From: UBA2421 sp002343075
GTDB lineage: Bacteria > Planctomycetota > Phycisphaerae > Tepidisphaerales > Tepidisphaeraceae
Assembly (NCBI GenBank): GCA_937982565.1
Contig: CALJLN010000038.1
Span: 82,691 to 146,690, forward strand
Length of the DNA stretch: 64,000 nt
Reading direction: 5' to 3'
The notes under the pieces: generated by a model
The model's database searches: none
What the model was told of the DNA's origin: nothing
Seen by the model: the letters and a program-made list of their open reading frames with translations, nothing else
In this document: in pieces, positions 9,185 to 17,321 of the stretch
Position numbering within the stretch: position 1 is the stretch's first letter
Layout of the letters: each line of letters begins with the position of its first letter
Translations under genes and position numbers: made by a program

Positions 9185-9276
9185 CCGAGTACCTCCAGAT
9201 TAGGTGTTAATGCGTGCAAAGACTTGCCGGGCGTTGCTCAGGGTCGCGGCCCCAGGCGAATCGAGTGGAGCGAGTA

Positions 9277-11793
9277 TTAGACCGCGATTCGTTTGCCATT
9301 TATCCCGATCTCTCGAATCTGCACCGCAGAGGCCGCGAGTTTGTCCTTGTAAATCACCTCGCCCGTCTTGCGGCTGATTTGCCCGAACGAGAGCACGCCT
9401 GTTGGACAACTCTGCACGCACGCACTGCAGCGCACGCACTGCGGGTCGGCCATTGGTAAGCCCTTGTTCGCGAAGTTCATTACATCGATTCCCTGATGGC
9501 ACACGCTCGTGCACACGTTGCAGGAGATGCATTTTTTCTTCTCGGGAATGATTCGGAATCGACTGAAACGGGCATAAATGTGCATGAGCGCTGCAAGCGG
9601 GCAGGCAAAACGACACCAGAAGCGCCCACTGAAGTGCCAGTACAAGGCGACACCAAGAATGCCAGCCCAAAGGAGGTCGACAAACCAGACGTAGTTGATC
9701 ACGGGCATATCCTTGAGCATGTACTTGAACGACCGATCGGCCCAGTTGCCGTGCCCCATTGACCAGCCGAGCACGCGGAACACCAGAAGCAGCACCGCAA
9801 ACCACAGGAACGCCTGTCCGACCATGTTGAATCTGTTCCAGAAGGGTCCGTGCGGCATCTTGGTACGGTGAGCATCACCCACTGTCTCCGCCAAAGCGCC
9901 ACAGGAACAGATCCAGCCGCAATATGCCCCTTTGCCATAGAAGTATATGAGTGTCGGAATGATGACGCATGTTTGTACCACGCTGATTCCGAGCCAAAGC
10001 CACATCGGCTGATCGGTAAACACGTTCCAGATAAACAGAGGCCACGCGAGGATGATCCCAAACGCCCGCCAATATTCGCGGCCGTGGCCATAGCCAACGA
10101 TTGGAAAGAGTTGGTCCGCAACCCATTTCATCGCCCCAGTGTCAAACGCACCGTTATGCCCGGCCCACGGCAAAACGAGGTACGGAAGGAAAAACAGGGG
10201 AATCAGCTGAAATGCCATCAGCGAAAATGTCTGTCGACGGACATATGGCGTTTTTCTTCGTGCGATGCGACGGAATCCGAAAATCACAATCGCACAGCAG
10301 TACAGAAAGGAATAGTAAAAACCCGGTTCGCCTACGGTGACTTTCAGCGTCCCCAGCAGGTTACTTGGTCTGTTGAATGCCTCACCCAGCGAGCCCCACC
10401 ATCCCGGCATGTTGTAAGGAAAGAGTTGCTTGCTGCTCCAAAAGCTTCCAATGTCCAGAGCGTGATCGATTGACGGAATGGCGGTGATGTGTACGCCGCC
10501 CTTTTTCCAATGGTAGATAAAAGCGAAGATACACAGCGACAAGATCAGCGTGACCCACCAGCGCGTGGCTCGCTCGCCGTGTATTGCTACTCCGCTCTTG
10601 CGAAAGAACTGCAGCGGGGCCTCGCGACCGATCATGCTGAAGACCGCGTCGTTGGGAAATGTTTCATCACCGGCTGGAGTGCTGACAACGACCTCAGCGT
10701 CGCGGATCGACTTCACGCGTGACAGCGGAAGCGATCGAAGCGAACCGGGTGTTCTATACCTCTCCATAAACCCGCCGACCGCGGTCGTGACGCGGTCGCT
10801 CATGGGCTTCTCCACCTCAACGGCGGCAGAAGGGTCTCTTAGTATCACATTGAATTTCTCGATGTTCTCCGCCTTTGGCCGCGTGAGTTCGGCTTCGCGA
10901 AAGCTGAACGTCACATGCCCGCCGTACTGCGTGATGGCAATGGCGGTTTCGACCGCGCTATCGCCCGCGCCGACGACAAGCACATTTTTGCCAGCCCACT
11001 CTTTGGGATCGTGTAGGCGATTAAACACCTTTCCCGAGTCCTCGCCCGGCACGCCCAGCTTGCGGAAATTGCCACTCCTGCCGATTGCCACGATCACATG
11101 CTTGGTTCTCAGTTCCAGGCTCGGAAACGAGGAGGGAGATCCGTCGGCGGGCTTGGCCAGGTCAACAATCAGCCCCCCACCGCCGCGGTGTACGCGGTCG
11201 ACGCGCGCCATGATCGGCTTGATGCCCCGGCCGAGCGTCTGATCTCGCAATTCTTCAACCAGCGGTTCCTTCACTGTCGCGCGAAACTGCAGATCGCCTG
11301 CCGGCGTCATGTCGGTTGGGTAAGTGAAGATCGGCTTGCCCTTTGGAAAGTTCACGATTGTGCTAAAGGGTTCCGCAGCTTCAAGGAGCACGAAGCTGAG
11401 TCCACATTTCTTGGCCTCCAGCGCCGCAGCCATGCCGGAGACGCCGGCGCCGATGATCACCAAGTCCAGGGGCGCGCGGGTGGCATCCTCACTTTCCCCT
11501 TGCCGCTGATTACTTGTCCCTCTCTCGGCAACAATCGTCCGCACCGCCCGGGCCCCCGTGTCGGCGCTGAACTTTAGCAGCGGGATACCTGTGAGATCGC
11601 CGACCACATAAAGCCCCGGTACATTCGTGCTGCCGTCGGGCTGAACTACCGGCAGTTTCTCGACCGTGCCCGCAGGCCACATTGTGTGGAGCCAATGGGT
11701 GTATCGAGCGACGATGTTCCAGGCTTTCGGCTTTGAATTGGATGTCGGCGGCAAAGGCGTCGGCTCACTCGGCGAGGCGGCGACGGGGGTCAT
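9277..11793 (-). CDS. Membrane-bound fusion: FAD/NAD(P) oxidoreductase plus NapH/NosR-like polyferredoxin
   Basis: The product has 838 residues; ATG 11793 has AGGAG five bases upstream. Three parts are visible. Residues 45-90 carry the FAD-proximal motif VPGLYVVGDLTGIPLLKF, which normally ends thioredoxin-reductase-like proteins. Residues 108-420 form a two-dinucleotide oxidoreductase with LVIIGAGVSGMAAALEA and NVLVVGAGDSAVETA. The C-terminal half has about seven membrane helices with the polyferredoxin motifs YCGWICSCG and WCRFACPLAALMH and two 4Fe-4S sets, CISCNVCTSVC and CVRCSACVQSC followed by P. It probably passes electrons between NAD(P)H, FAD, FeS centres and the membrane. The domain order (FAD tail first) is unusual. 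Physiological donor and acceptor are unknown. Confidence 0.85.
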   Translation of the reverse strand: MTPVAASPSEPTPLPPTSNSKPKAWNIVARYTHWLHTMWPAGTVEKLPVVQPDGSTNVPGLYVVGDLTGIPLLKFSADTGARAVRTIVAERGTSNQRQGESEDATRAPLDLVIIGAGVSGMAAALEAKKCGLSFVLLEAAEPFSTIVNFPKGKPIFTYPTDMTPAGDLQFRATVKEPLVEELRDQTLGRGIKPIMARVDRVHRGGGGLIVDLAKPADGSPSSFPSLELRTKHVIVAIGRSGNFRKLGVPGEDSGKVFNRLHDPKEWAGKNVLVVGAGDSAVETAIAITQYGGHVTFSFREAELTRPKAENIEKFNVILRDPSAAVEVEKPMSDRVTTAVGGFMERYRTPGSLRSLPLSRVKSIRDAEVVVSTPAGDETFPNDAVFSMIGREAPLQFFRKSGVAIHGERATRWWVTLILSLCIFAFIYHWKKGGVHITAIPSIDHALDIGSFWSSKQLFPYNMPGWWGSLGEAFNRPSNLLGTLKVTVGEPGFYYSFLYCCAIVIFGFRRIARRKTPYVRRQTFSLMAFQLIPLFFLPYLVLPWAGHNGAFDTGAMKWVADQLFPIVGYGHGREYWRAFGIILAWPLFIWNVFTDQPMWLWLGISVVQTCVIIPTLIYFYGKGAYCGWICSCGALAETVGDAHRTKMPHGPFWNRFNMVGQAFLWFAVLLLVFRVLGWSMGHGNWADRSFKYMLKDMPVINYVWFVDLLWAGILGVALYWHFSGRFWCRFACPLAALMHIYARFSRFRIIPEKKKCISCNVCTSVCHQGIDVMNFANKGLPMADPQCVRCSACVQSCPTGVLSFGQISRKTGEVIYKDKLAASAVQIREIGINGKRIAV

Positions 11794-11828
11794 GCGTGCT
11801 CCTGATTGCGTTCGTGCGGGTTGGCCAA

Positions 11829-11844
11829 ATCTGCTTGAGCAGAT
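11829..11844. promoter_or_regulatory. Perfect inverted repeat upstream of the flavoprotein/polyferredoxin gene
   Basis: ATCTGCT-TG-AGCAGAT (7-bp arms, 2-base centre) lies 36-51 bases before the ATG at 11793. It could be an operator or a hairpin in the leader. I could not place a convincing promoter around it. Confidence 0.3.
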
Positions 11845-11940
11845 GCCATTTCCGCACGTTAGATGTTACCCGCTCGACATGCGTTACATCTACCGGAGCA
11901 AGCGCGGTTGTCCGCCGCTGCGCGACTTCGCACATGCGGG

Positions 11941-13116
11941 CTACAGCAAGTAGTCATACTCATCATAGATGTCATCGCGACCGCTTCCGCCGGCCCACTC
12001 GTCAAGGCGGAAATCGACGAAAATCTTGTCGTTGCCAGAATTGCCTTCAAGGGTGTCAAGATCGCCGTCGACACCGTCGAGGATGTCATCGCCGGCACCG
12101 CCGTACATGCGATCAGAGCCTCGGTCGCCGAGGATGGTATCATCGTCCTCATTGCCTTCGATGTAATCGTCACCATTTCCGCCTCGGATGCTGTCGTTGT
12201 CGTCGCCGCCGTAGAGATCGTCGTCACCGTCGTTGCCTGCGACAAGGTCGTCGCCCCCGCGTCCATAAAGCGTGTCTTTGCCGCTGTCGCCATAGAGGCT
12301 GTCCTTACCGGGCCCGCCGTCGCCGAAGTCATTGCCGCCGTTGCCAGCGATGCTGTCTGCGCCTTCATCGCCGTAGAGTTCATCTTGCCCCTCACCGCCG
12401 TTGATTGAATCGTTGTTGAGGCCGCCAGAAAGCGAGTCATTTCCATCGTCGCCAAAGAGTCGATCGTCACCTGCTTCGCCGTAGAGTCGATCGTGACCAG
12501 CCTCGCCGGTCAGGCTGTCGTTGGAATCGCCGCCGAAGAGTAAGTCGTTCCCACCTTGACCCCGGAGCAAGTCTTGCTCACCGTCGCCGCTCAGGGTGTC
12601 GTTTCCCACCGAGCCGTATAGATTATCGTTTCCAGGCCCGCCGCGGAGAATGTCATTCCCGCCATCGCCTTGAAGACGGTCGGGACCCGCCTCGCCGCGC
12701 AACGTGTCTCGCCCCCCGCCTCCGCGGAGGTTGTCGCGCCCCTCGCCGCCGAAGATCGCATCCGGCCCGTTGCCGCCGATGATAACGTCGTCCCCACGGA
12801 AACCGTAAAGGCTCGTGCGAATTGCGGCTGACACGGTTGTGGCGACCTCGATCCGGTCATCTCCCTCGAGCCCACTCAAAACCAGGCTGGAAACATCTGA
12901 AGTATCAAACCGGCGAACTGTGTCATTCACCTGAACTCGAATGCGTGAAGGGGCGTCGTCACTGTCTACCCGAATGTCATCCCTGCCGCTTGTTCCCTTC
13001 ACCTGCAGTTGACCGTCTATTAGTGCGATCGATAACAACCGCCGCGGCTCTACGGCCTCGACAACGGCATTGGCTGCAACGTGAACACCCCTTCTTAAAG
13101 CGCGTTTGCGAAGCAT
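11941..13116 (-). CDS. Secreted RTX calcium-binding repeat protein with LEPR-XLL-type N-terminus
   Basis: The product has 391 residues. The ATG at 13116 has AGGAG with a 5-base spacer, making it a better start than the in-frame codon at 13146. The N-terminus is basic and contains VEAVEPRRLLSIALI, matching the LEPR-XLL export-associated motif common in planctomycete surface proteins. After a short beta region the rest is nearly all GGxGxDxLx nonapeptide repeats forming calcium-binding beta-rolls (residues about 105-370), ending in an acidic, Tyr-rich tail. RTX proteins fold outside the cell on binding Ca2+. No enzymatic domain is present, so a structural or surface role is likely. No type I secretion genes are adjacent. 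Confidence 0.88.
   Translation of the reverse strand: MLRKRALRRGVHVAANAVVEAVEPRRLLSIALIDGQLQVKGTSGRDDIRVDSDDAPSRIRVQVNDTVRRFDTSDVSSLVLSGLEGDDRIEVATTVSAAIRTSLYGFRGDDVIIGGNGPDAIFGGEGRDNLRGGGGRDTLRGEAGPDRLQGDGGNDILRGGPGNDNLYGSVGNDTLSGDGEQDLLRGQGGNDLLFGGDSNDSLTGEAGHDRLYGEAGDDRLFGDDGNDSLSGGLNNDSINGGEGQDELYGDEGADSIAGNGGNDFGDGGPGKDSLYGDSGKDTLYGRGGDDLVAGNDGDDDLYGGDDNDSIRGGNGDDYIEGNEDDDTILGDRGSDRMYGGAGDDILDGVDGDLDTLEGNSGNDKIFVDFRLDEWAGGSGRDDIYDEYDYLL
12020..12810 (-). repeat. Tandem RTX nonapeptide-coding repeats
   Basis: About 27-base units encoding GGxGxDxLx recur through this stretch (examples GGDGNDILRGG-like units such as GGNDILRGGPGNDNLYG). The repetition is degenerate at DNA level but regular at protein level. 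Boundaries are approximate. Confidence 0.85.
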
Positions 13117-13381
13117 CTTATCTCCTATGAGACGCCTGAATCTCAAGCAAGCATCCGGTTGACGGTGTCGGGCAAGCGACCAGTTCCGGATAAAAGTGAT
13201 GCGTGCTCAATTCACGCCTCTTAGACACATTCGCACTCAAGTGGTTAGCTCAAAACTGCCCCGGAAGTCGTCAATATGCGTTGGTTTCCTGCCCCAGATT
13301 GCCAAACGGCGTCATGTCGATCCGACTGCAAGTTGATGGAAGTTGACGCCGCGGCCTCTATATCGACGATGAGGAGTGAAG

Positions 13382-14071
13382 ATGCGTGTCGCAGAGATTT
13401 TTCACTCGATTCAGGGCGAAGGCAAGCTTGTCGGCGTGCCGAGCGTTTTCGTGCGCGCCAGCGGATGCAATCTGCGGTGCAAGTGGTGCGACACGCCCTA
13501 CGCAAGCTGGGAGCCGGAAGGTGACGAGCAGACGGTGGACGAGATCGTCGATGCCATCCGGCTGTATAACTGCAGACACGTCGTCCTCACCGGCGGTGAG
13601 CCGATGATCATGTCGGAGATCACCGAACTTTCGTACCGGCTGCATGCCAGCGATTTTCACGTCACGATCGAGACGGCCGGCACGGTTTTCCGACCGGTAT
13701 CGATGCATCTGGCCAGCATCAGCCCCAAGCTAAGTAACTCCACCCCGCACAAAATCGAGAATGGAAAGTTCGCGCAGCTCCATGAGAAGTCGCGGCTGAA
13801 CTTCGATGCGATTCAGAAACTGATTGGCGCAGCGCCGGAGTTTCAGTTGAAGTTTGTGGTTTGCACCGAAGCCGATTTAGGTGAGATCAAGACAGCACTG
13901 TCACGCATCCGTGGTTGGCAAGAGCCAGACGTGCTATTGATGCCCGAGGGTGTAACCGCTGAATCGTTGGAGGAGCGTGCAACGTGGCTCACCGAAGTAT
14001 GCCGCCGCACCGGGTTCCGTTATTGCCCGCGCCTGCACATTGAATTGTTCGGAAACAAGCGGGGTACCTAA
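13382..14071 (+). CDS. queE: 7-carboxy-7-deazaguanine synthase (radical SAM)
   Basis: QueE converts 6-carboxy-tetrahydropterin to 7-carboxy-7-deazaguanine in queuosine/7-deazapurine synthesis. The 229-residue protein has FHSIQGEGKLVGVPSVFVR, then the shortened radical-SAM motif SGCNLRCKWCDTPY (Cx3Cx2C) and VVLTGGEPM. The C-terminal half (FCPRLHIELFGN-like end, here YCPRLHIELFGNKRGT) fits the family. The ATG at 13382 follows GAGGAG by five bases; an in-frame GTG at 13376 overlaps that site. queC, queD and queF are not in the window; folE at 503 supplies the common precursor. It is divergent from the RTX gene. Confidence 0.95.
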   Translation: MRVAEIFHSIQGEGKLVGVPSVFVRASGCNLRCKWCDTPYASWEPEGDEQTVDEIVDAIRLYNCRHVVLTGGEPMIMSEITELSYRLHASDFHVTIETAGTVFRPVSMHLASISPKLSNSTPHKIENGKFAQLHEKSRLNFDAIQKLIGAAPEFQLKFVVCTEADLGEIKTALSRIRGWQEPDVLLMPEGVTAESLEERATWLTEVCRRTGFRYCPRLHIELFGNKRGT

Positions 14072-14097
14072 ACCGCTGACAGGACTTGGGCCGGGAC

Positions 14098-14442
14098 CTA
14101 AATGCCGGGCTGCGTTGCCGATGGGCTATTCGCGGTCTCGGTGAGCCAGGCTGCCAGGTCGCCGGAAAAGTCCTTCGCGGCCACATGCTTCAGCAGGTCA
14201 GCCTTTCCCGAACGAGCGATGTGCCGGACGAGGTCGCGATGCGTTCCGATGTCGGCCGCCGTCCACCCGCGAACGTCCAGGTAAGTGTCGTCAAACATCC
14301 AGCGAGCTTTGGGAAGAATGCCGAATCGGTCCTGCCCGGTAATCGTGTCGATCGAGTGGATAATGTGAACGCACCGCGCGGCAACGGCCCATCCACCCAT
14401 AAGCCCCACGGCAATCAGGATGCGAACGAACCATTTCAGCAT
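14098..14442 (-). CDS. Small membrane-anchored protein of unknown function
   Basis: The 114-residue protein has one N-terminal membrane helix or signal anchor (WFVRILIAVGLMGGWAVAA) and a soluble domain with W, D and H residues (RWMFDDTYLDVRGWTAADIGTH). I recognise no family. The start lacks a good ribosome binding site. It lies 26 bases after and convergent with queE, and 26 bases downstream of the next minus-strand gene, with which it may be co-transcribed. Confidence 0.55.
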   Translation of the reverse strand: MLKWFVRILIAVGLMGGWAVAARCVHIIHSIDTITGQDRFGILPKARWMFDDTYLDVRGWTAADIGTHRDLVRHIARSGKADLLKHVAAKDFSGDLAAWLTETANSPSATQPGI

Positions 14443-14468
14443 TTGAATTCAGGAGGGACTTGGCTCCG

Positions 14469-15173
14469 CTAATCCAGGCGGTCTTGCCGTGGATCATCGC
14501 CGGCGGGAGCTGGCTCGTCATCTTCGAGATAGTTGAGCAGTTCGATCTCTCCGTTAACTGGTTCGGTTGGACGCTTTCCGGCATCGCCGGTGAGGCCAAA
14601 CGCGGTGTCTTCCGCCAGGGCCCCGATATCGAGATCGCCTTCGATGCCCGCCCCAAGAACATCGCTTGAGGCAGGCTCTGCAATTGGCGCGGGGTCGGAG
14701 CCTAAGTCATCGCTTTCAGTTACAGGTGCCGCACTCGCCGCCGCAGCGGTGACTGCGGAGGCCGCGGCCATCCCAGTCACGGGGATTGCCGCGCGTCGGT
14801 TCGGGGGCGTACGGGGCGCGCCGCCCGGAAGCGGAAGGTTGATCACGCTGTTGTAGTAGCCCGCCGCGAACAGGCCTGCCTGCTGTTGATACGGTAAGTT
14901 GACAAGATCACAGAACTCTTGAATGAGTTGCTTGGCATTGTCGTCTGTCTTCTCGGCTGCTTGCACGGCGAGCACATGCTGCCGGTCGCGAAACCGGAGG
15001 ATTTGCACGAAACGCCCGGTCTCAGCGCCCGTCCAATTTGCCCCAACCTGTTCAAACACCTCAAAATGTTCACACCCCAGTCGAGCCATGACCTGCTTAA
15101 ACCGCTGTAAAAGCCGGGCATGCTCGGTGCGCTTCTCTTTGGGAACGATGTAACTATTCGTTTGCAGCAGCAT
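14469..15173 (-). CDS. Unknown protein with predicted alpha/beta N-terminal domain and acidic Ala/Pro-rich tail
   Basis: The 234-residue product has a well-formed N-terminal domain (residues 1-115: SYIVPKEKRTEHARLLQRFK, HFEVFEQVG, GRFVQILRFRDRQHVLAVQ). Its strand-helix pattern is reminiscent of ferredoxin-like alpha/beta barrels such as ABM monooxygenases; this is only a fold guess. Residues 120-234 are low-complexity, rich in Ala, Pro, Asp and Glu, probably disordered. There is no signal peptide. An opposite-strand open frame over its 3' end was rejected. Confidence 0.6.
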   Translation of the reverse strand: MLLQTNSYIVPKEKRTEHARLLQRFKQVMARLGCEHFEVFEQVGANWTGAETGRFVQILRFRDRQHVLAVQAAEKTDDNAKQLIQEFCDLVNLPYQQQAGLFAAGYYNSVINLPLPGGAPRTPPNRRAAIPVTGMAAASAVTAAAASAAPVTESDDLGSDPAPIAEPASSDVLGAGIEGDLDIGALAEDTAFGLTGDAGKRPTEPVNGEIELLNYLEDDEPAPAGDDPRQDRLD

Positions 15174-15427
15174 CAGGCGACAATCCCTCCCGGATCGTTT
15201 AACTCATTATCTTGCCACATTCTTCCGCCGACTTCAAACCGCTTAGACCCTGAAGCGGGCATCATGACAGAAGTTGCGTGTGCACATATAGATAAACGCC
15301 GGTAGAAGCACTGTCGTTTCGCTCGATTATCGCAAGCTACAGAAAGCTTATCGGCTGTGAGGCGCACTGGCCGCTGCGGTCATTCAGGCTTGGGTAAAGC
15401 CCGATTAGCGACGTTTAGAGCCAGTGG

Positions 15428-16777
15428 TCATCCTGTCGCATCGCCGGGGCTGCGGCATCGTCGACTTTGGCGCGACGCCCGAGCCTCGTCGAAGAACTTG
15501 CGCCTGCGGGCATGAGTGGCACGTTCGCTGTAGAGTTCTGCGGTCAACCATCGCATCCCCTTTCGGAGTTCGTCGGCGGTCATGTGTGTGGGTTCGTAAC
15601 CAACATCAAAAAGTGTGCAGTACTTCCAGGCTTCCCTGTGCAACAGCCGACCGGTCTTTGCCAACCGGTCATAGAGTGGCGTCCCGGGAAATGGCGTTTG
15701 GACGGTGATTTGGACATCGTAAAGCCCGACGTCAGCGGCGAAGTCGCGCACCTGCTCGAACGCGTCAACTGACTGGCCGTCCAACCCGAGCACAAAGCAA
15801 CCATTTACAGTAATCCCCATCGACTGAATGCGCCGAATGGAAGCACCGTAGTCGCGACACCGCGTTGCCTTAAAATTACCCCGCAGTTCGATCCCCTCGA
15901 GCGGTGCCACGTCCGGGCTTTCCAAGCCGATCAACACCTGGCGACAGCCAGCCTGCTGCATCAGATCAAGCAATTCAGCATCATCGGCTACCGAGATATC
16001 TGTCTCCGTGAACCAGCTTATCTTTCTTGGGATCAGCTCCCGGCAAAGTTTCTTTCCCCAGGCTTTGTCCACGAAGGTGTTATCATCGGCAAACTCAAAA
16101 AACGGGTCGGCGCGCAGCTTCAGTACAGAATCGATGTCGCGTCCGACCAGTTCCACGGGTCGCTTACGGTACGGCCTCTGTAGCATCACAGTTGATGCAC
16201 AGAATTCGCACCGCCAGGGACACCCGCGCGAAGTCTGGATGGTGAATCGGTTGTAGGGACGACCTTCTAGAAGGTCGTATCGCGGCACGGGCAGCCGCGC
16301 GACTTCGACTTCCGGAAAATCGATTGCACGGAAGACGCGCGGCGGAGAATCCTCGATCGCCGCACGAACGACCGCAGGCCAGGTGTTCTCTCCCTCGCCG
16401 ACCACGACGTAATCCGCATGCACTGCCGCCTCATGCGGCAACACGGATACGTGCAGCCCGCCCATCGCTACTTTCACCCCAGCGGCGCGCAACCGGTCGG
16501 CGATCGCGTAAGCCTCCTGAACCTGCGCGCTAAATGTACTAATCGCAACCAAGTCGCAGACATAGACTTCCGCGGGTTCGCTCCCGTCGGCCTCTGCCTC
16601 GAAGTACTGCAAAAAATGGCCCGGCGGGGTGACTGCCGCGAGATACAGAAGCCCAAGGCTGGGTAGTGATGCAATGACACGACTACGATCGACAAACCCC
16701 GGTAGCGTGAGCCCCAGCTTCAACAATTCAGGGTCATGCGCACGGATTCCAGACATTGCCAGAAAGCCTATCCTCAT
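15428..16777 (-). CDS. B12-binding-domain radical SAM protein
   Basis: The 449-residue product starts at ATG 16777, which overlaps the TGA of the preceding gene (ATGA), implying translational coupling. The N-terminal 150 residues (MRIGFLAMSGIRAHDPELL, VAMGGLHVSVLPHEAAVHADYVVVGEGE) form a cobalamin-binding-type Rossmann domain. The radical SAM core has SRGCPWRCEFCAST (Cx3Cx2C), FADDNTFVDK, and QVLIGLESPD. The C-terminal region (TPFPGTPLYDRLAKTGRLL) is typical of B12 radical SAM enzymes of the BchE/HpnP superclass, which carry out methylations, cyclisations and similar reactions. The substrate is unknown. The frame is open upstream to 17131 but that part is the out-of-frame shadow of the membrane-protein gene. 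Confidence 0.88.
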   Translation of the reverse strand: MRIGFLAMSGIRAHDPELLKLGLTLPGFVDRSRVIASLPSLGLLYLAAVTPPGHFLQYFEAEADGSEPAEVYVCDLVAISTFSAQVQEAYAIADRLRAAGVKVAMGGLHVSVLPHEAAVHADYVVVGEGENTWPAVVRAAIEDSPPRVFRAIDFPEVEVARLPVPRYDLLEGRPYNRFTIQTSRGCPWRCEFCASTVMLQRPYRKRPVELVGRDIDSVLKLRADPFFEFADDNTFVDKAWGKKLCRELIPRKISWFTETDISVADDAELLDLMQQAGCRQVLIGLESPDVAPLEGIELRGNFKATRCRDYGASIRRIQSMGITVNGCFVLGLDGQSVDAFEQVRDFAADVGLYDVQITVQTPFPGTPLYDRLAKTGRLLHREAWKYCTLFDVGYEPTHMTADELRKGMRWLTAELYSERATHARRRKFFDEARASRQSRRCRSPGDATG

Positions 16778-17184
16778 GACAAGCCTCCGATCAGAATCGC
16801 AGTTACCGCCGCCAACAAGCTCAGGACCGGTATAAAGAAGAGTCGGCGCATCTCTGGTTTCCATCCAGTGAGAAAGCAGACGACTGGCATTGCTACCGCC
16901 CCAGAAATCAGCCCGAGCGCGGCAACCTGCCTGACGACGTCGTTTGCATGCGGAGCGAAGACCGGAGAAAGCCCGTAGAGCACGTTTAGCATTCCCAGCG
17001 CCGCGAGCGCGATGTGCCCGAGACGGAACATCCGACGGCGGAACGAGTCGTACCCGCCGAGGAACTGCGGCTGGTGGAAGCGCATTCCGATCATCGCCCC
17101 CGTCAGAAACGCGAGTAGGATGAACGCCCACCCAGCCACCCAGTTCTGTACGTTGGGAACTTGCACAGCCGCAAGGAGTATCAT
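16774..17184 (-). CDS. Four-helix membrane protein coupled to radical SAM gene
   Basis: The 136-residue protein has four strongly predicted membrane helices (for example WVAGWAFILLAFLTGAMIG, LGHIALAALGMLNVLYG) with His residues in or near helices 1-3 (FHQPQF, GHIA, APHAND). It is not recognised. Its stop codon overlaps the radical SAM start (ATGA), so the two are expressed together; it may present a membrane substrate or anchor a product pathway (inference). The ATG lies only seven bases after a predicted -10 element, with no ribosome binding site, suggesting a leaderless message. Confidence 0.75.
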   Translation of the reverse strand: MILLAAVQVPNVQNWVAGWAFILLAFLTGAMIGMRFHQPQFLGGYDSFRRRMFRLGHIALAALGMLNVLYGLSPVFAPHANDVVRQVAALGLISGAVAMPVVCFLTGWKPEMRRLFFIPVLSLLAAVTAILIGGLS

Positions 17185-17185
17185 G

Positions 17186-17203
17186 TTAGTAAGTATTCAC
17201 TAA
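17186..17203. promoter_or_regulatory. Palindromic operator candidate over the -10 of the membrane protein/radical SAM operon
   Basis: TTAGTAAGTATTCACTAA is an 18-bp imperfect palindrome (7 of 9 positions pair), a size and symmetry typical of TetR-type repressor sites. It covers the -10 element and the predicted start of transcription. No repressor gene is adjacent. Confidence 0.45.
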
Positions 17204-17220
17204 TCATTGTGAGAAGTCAA
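17192..17220 (-). promoter_or_regulatory. Promoter of the membrane protein/radical SAM operon, probably leaderless
   Basis: On the minus strand, TTGACT (17220-17215), a 17-base spacer and AATACT (17197-17192) are followed by seven bases and the ATG at 17184. The transcript would begin at or next to the start codon. Confidence 0.5.
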
Positions 17221-17321
17221 GAGCAAAGTCGCGCCGGGCAAAGAGAAGACCTTGTTGTTTCGCTTTCGCGGTGCGTAAGACCCGATATGCTCCGGTCGGA
17301 ACAGAAAACCTGTTGCCGCGA

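Noticed and set aside
11682..12404. A 240-codon plus-strand frame rich in Arg, Cys and His
   Set aside because: It is the mirror of the RTX repeat codons and of the oxidoreductase N-terminus.
14460..14669. A plus-strand frame of 69 codons preceded by AGGAGGG, hydrophobic at its N-terminus
   Set aside because: It lies over the 3' end of a longer minus-strand gene with a well-formed N-terminal domain. The ribosome-binding-like sequence makes it worth remembering but not enough to call.
16778..17131. N-terminal extension of the radical SAM frame
   Set aside because: It is the out-of-frame shadow of the 4-TM gene; the ATG at 16777 in an ATGA overlap is the natural start.
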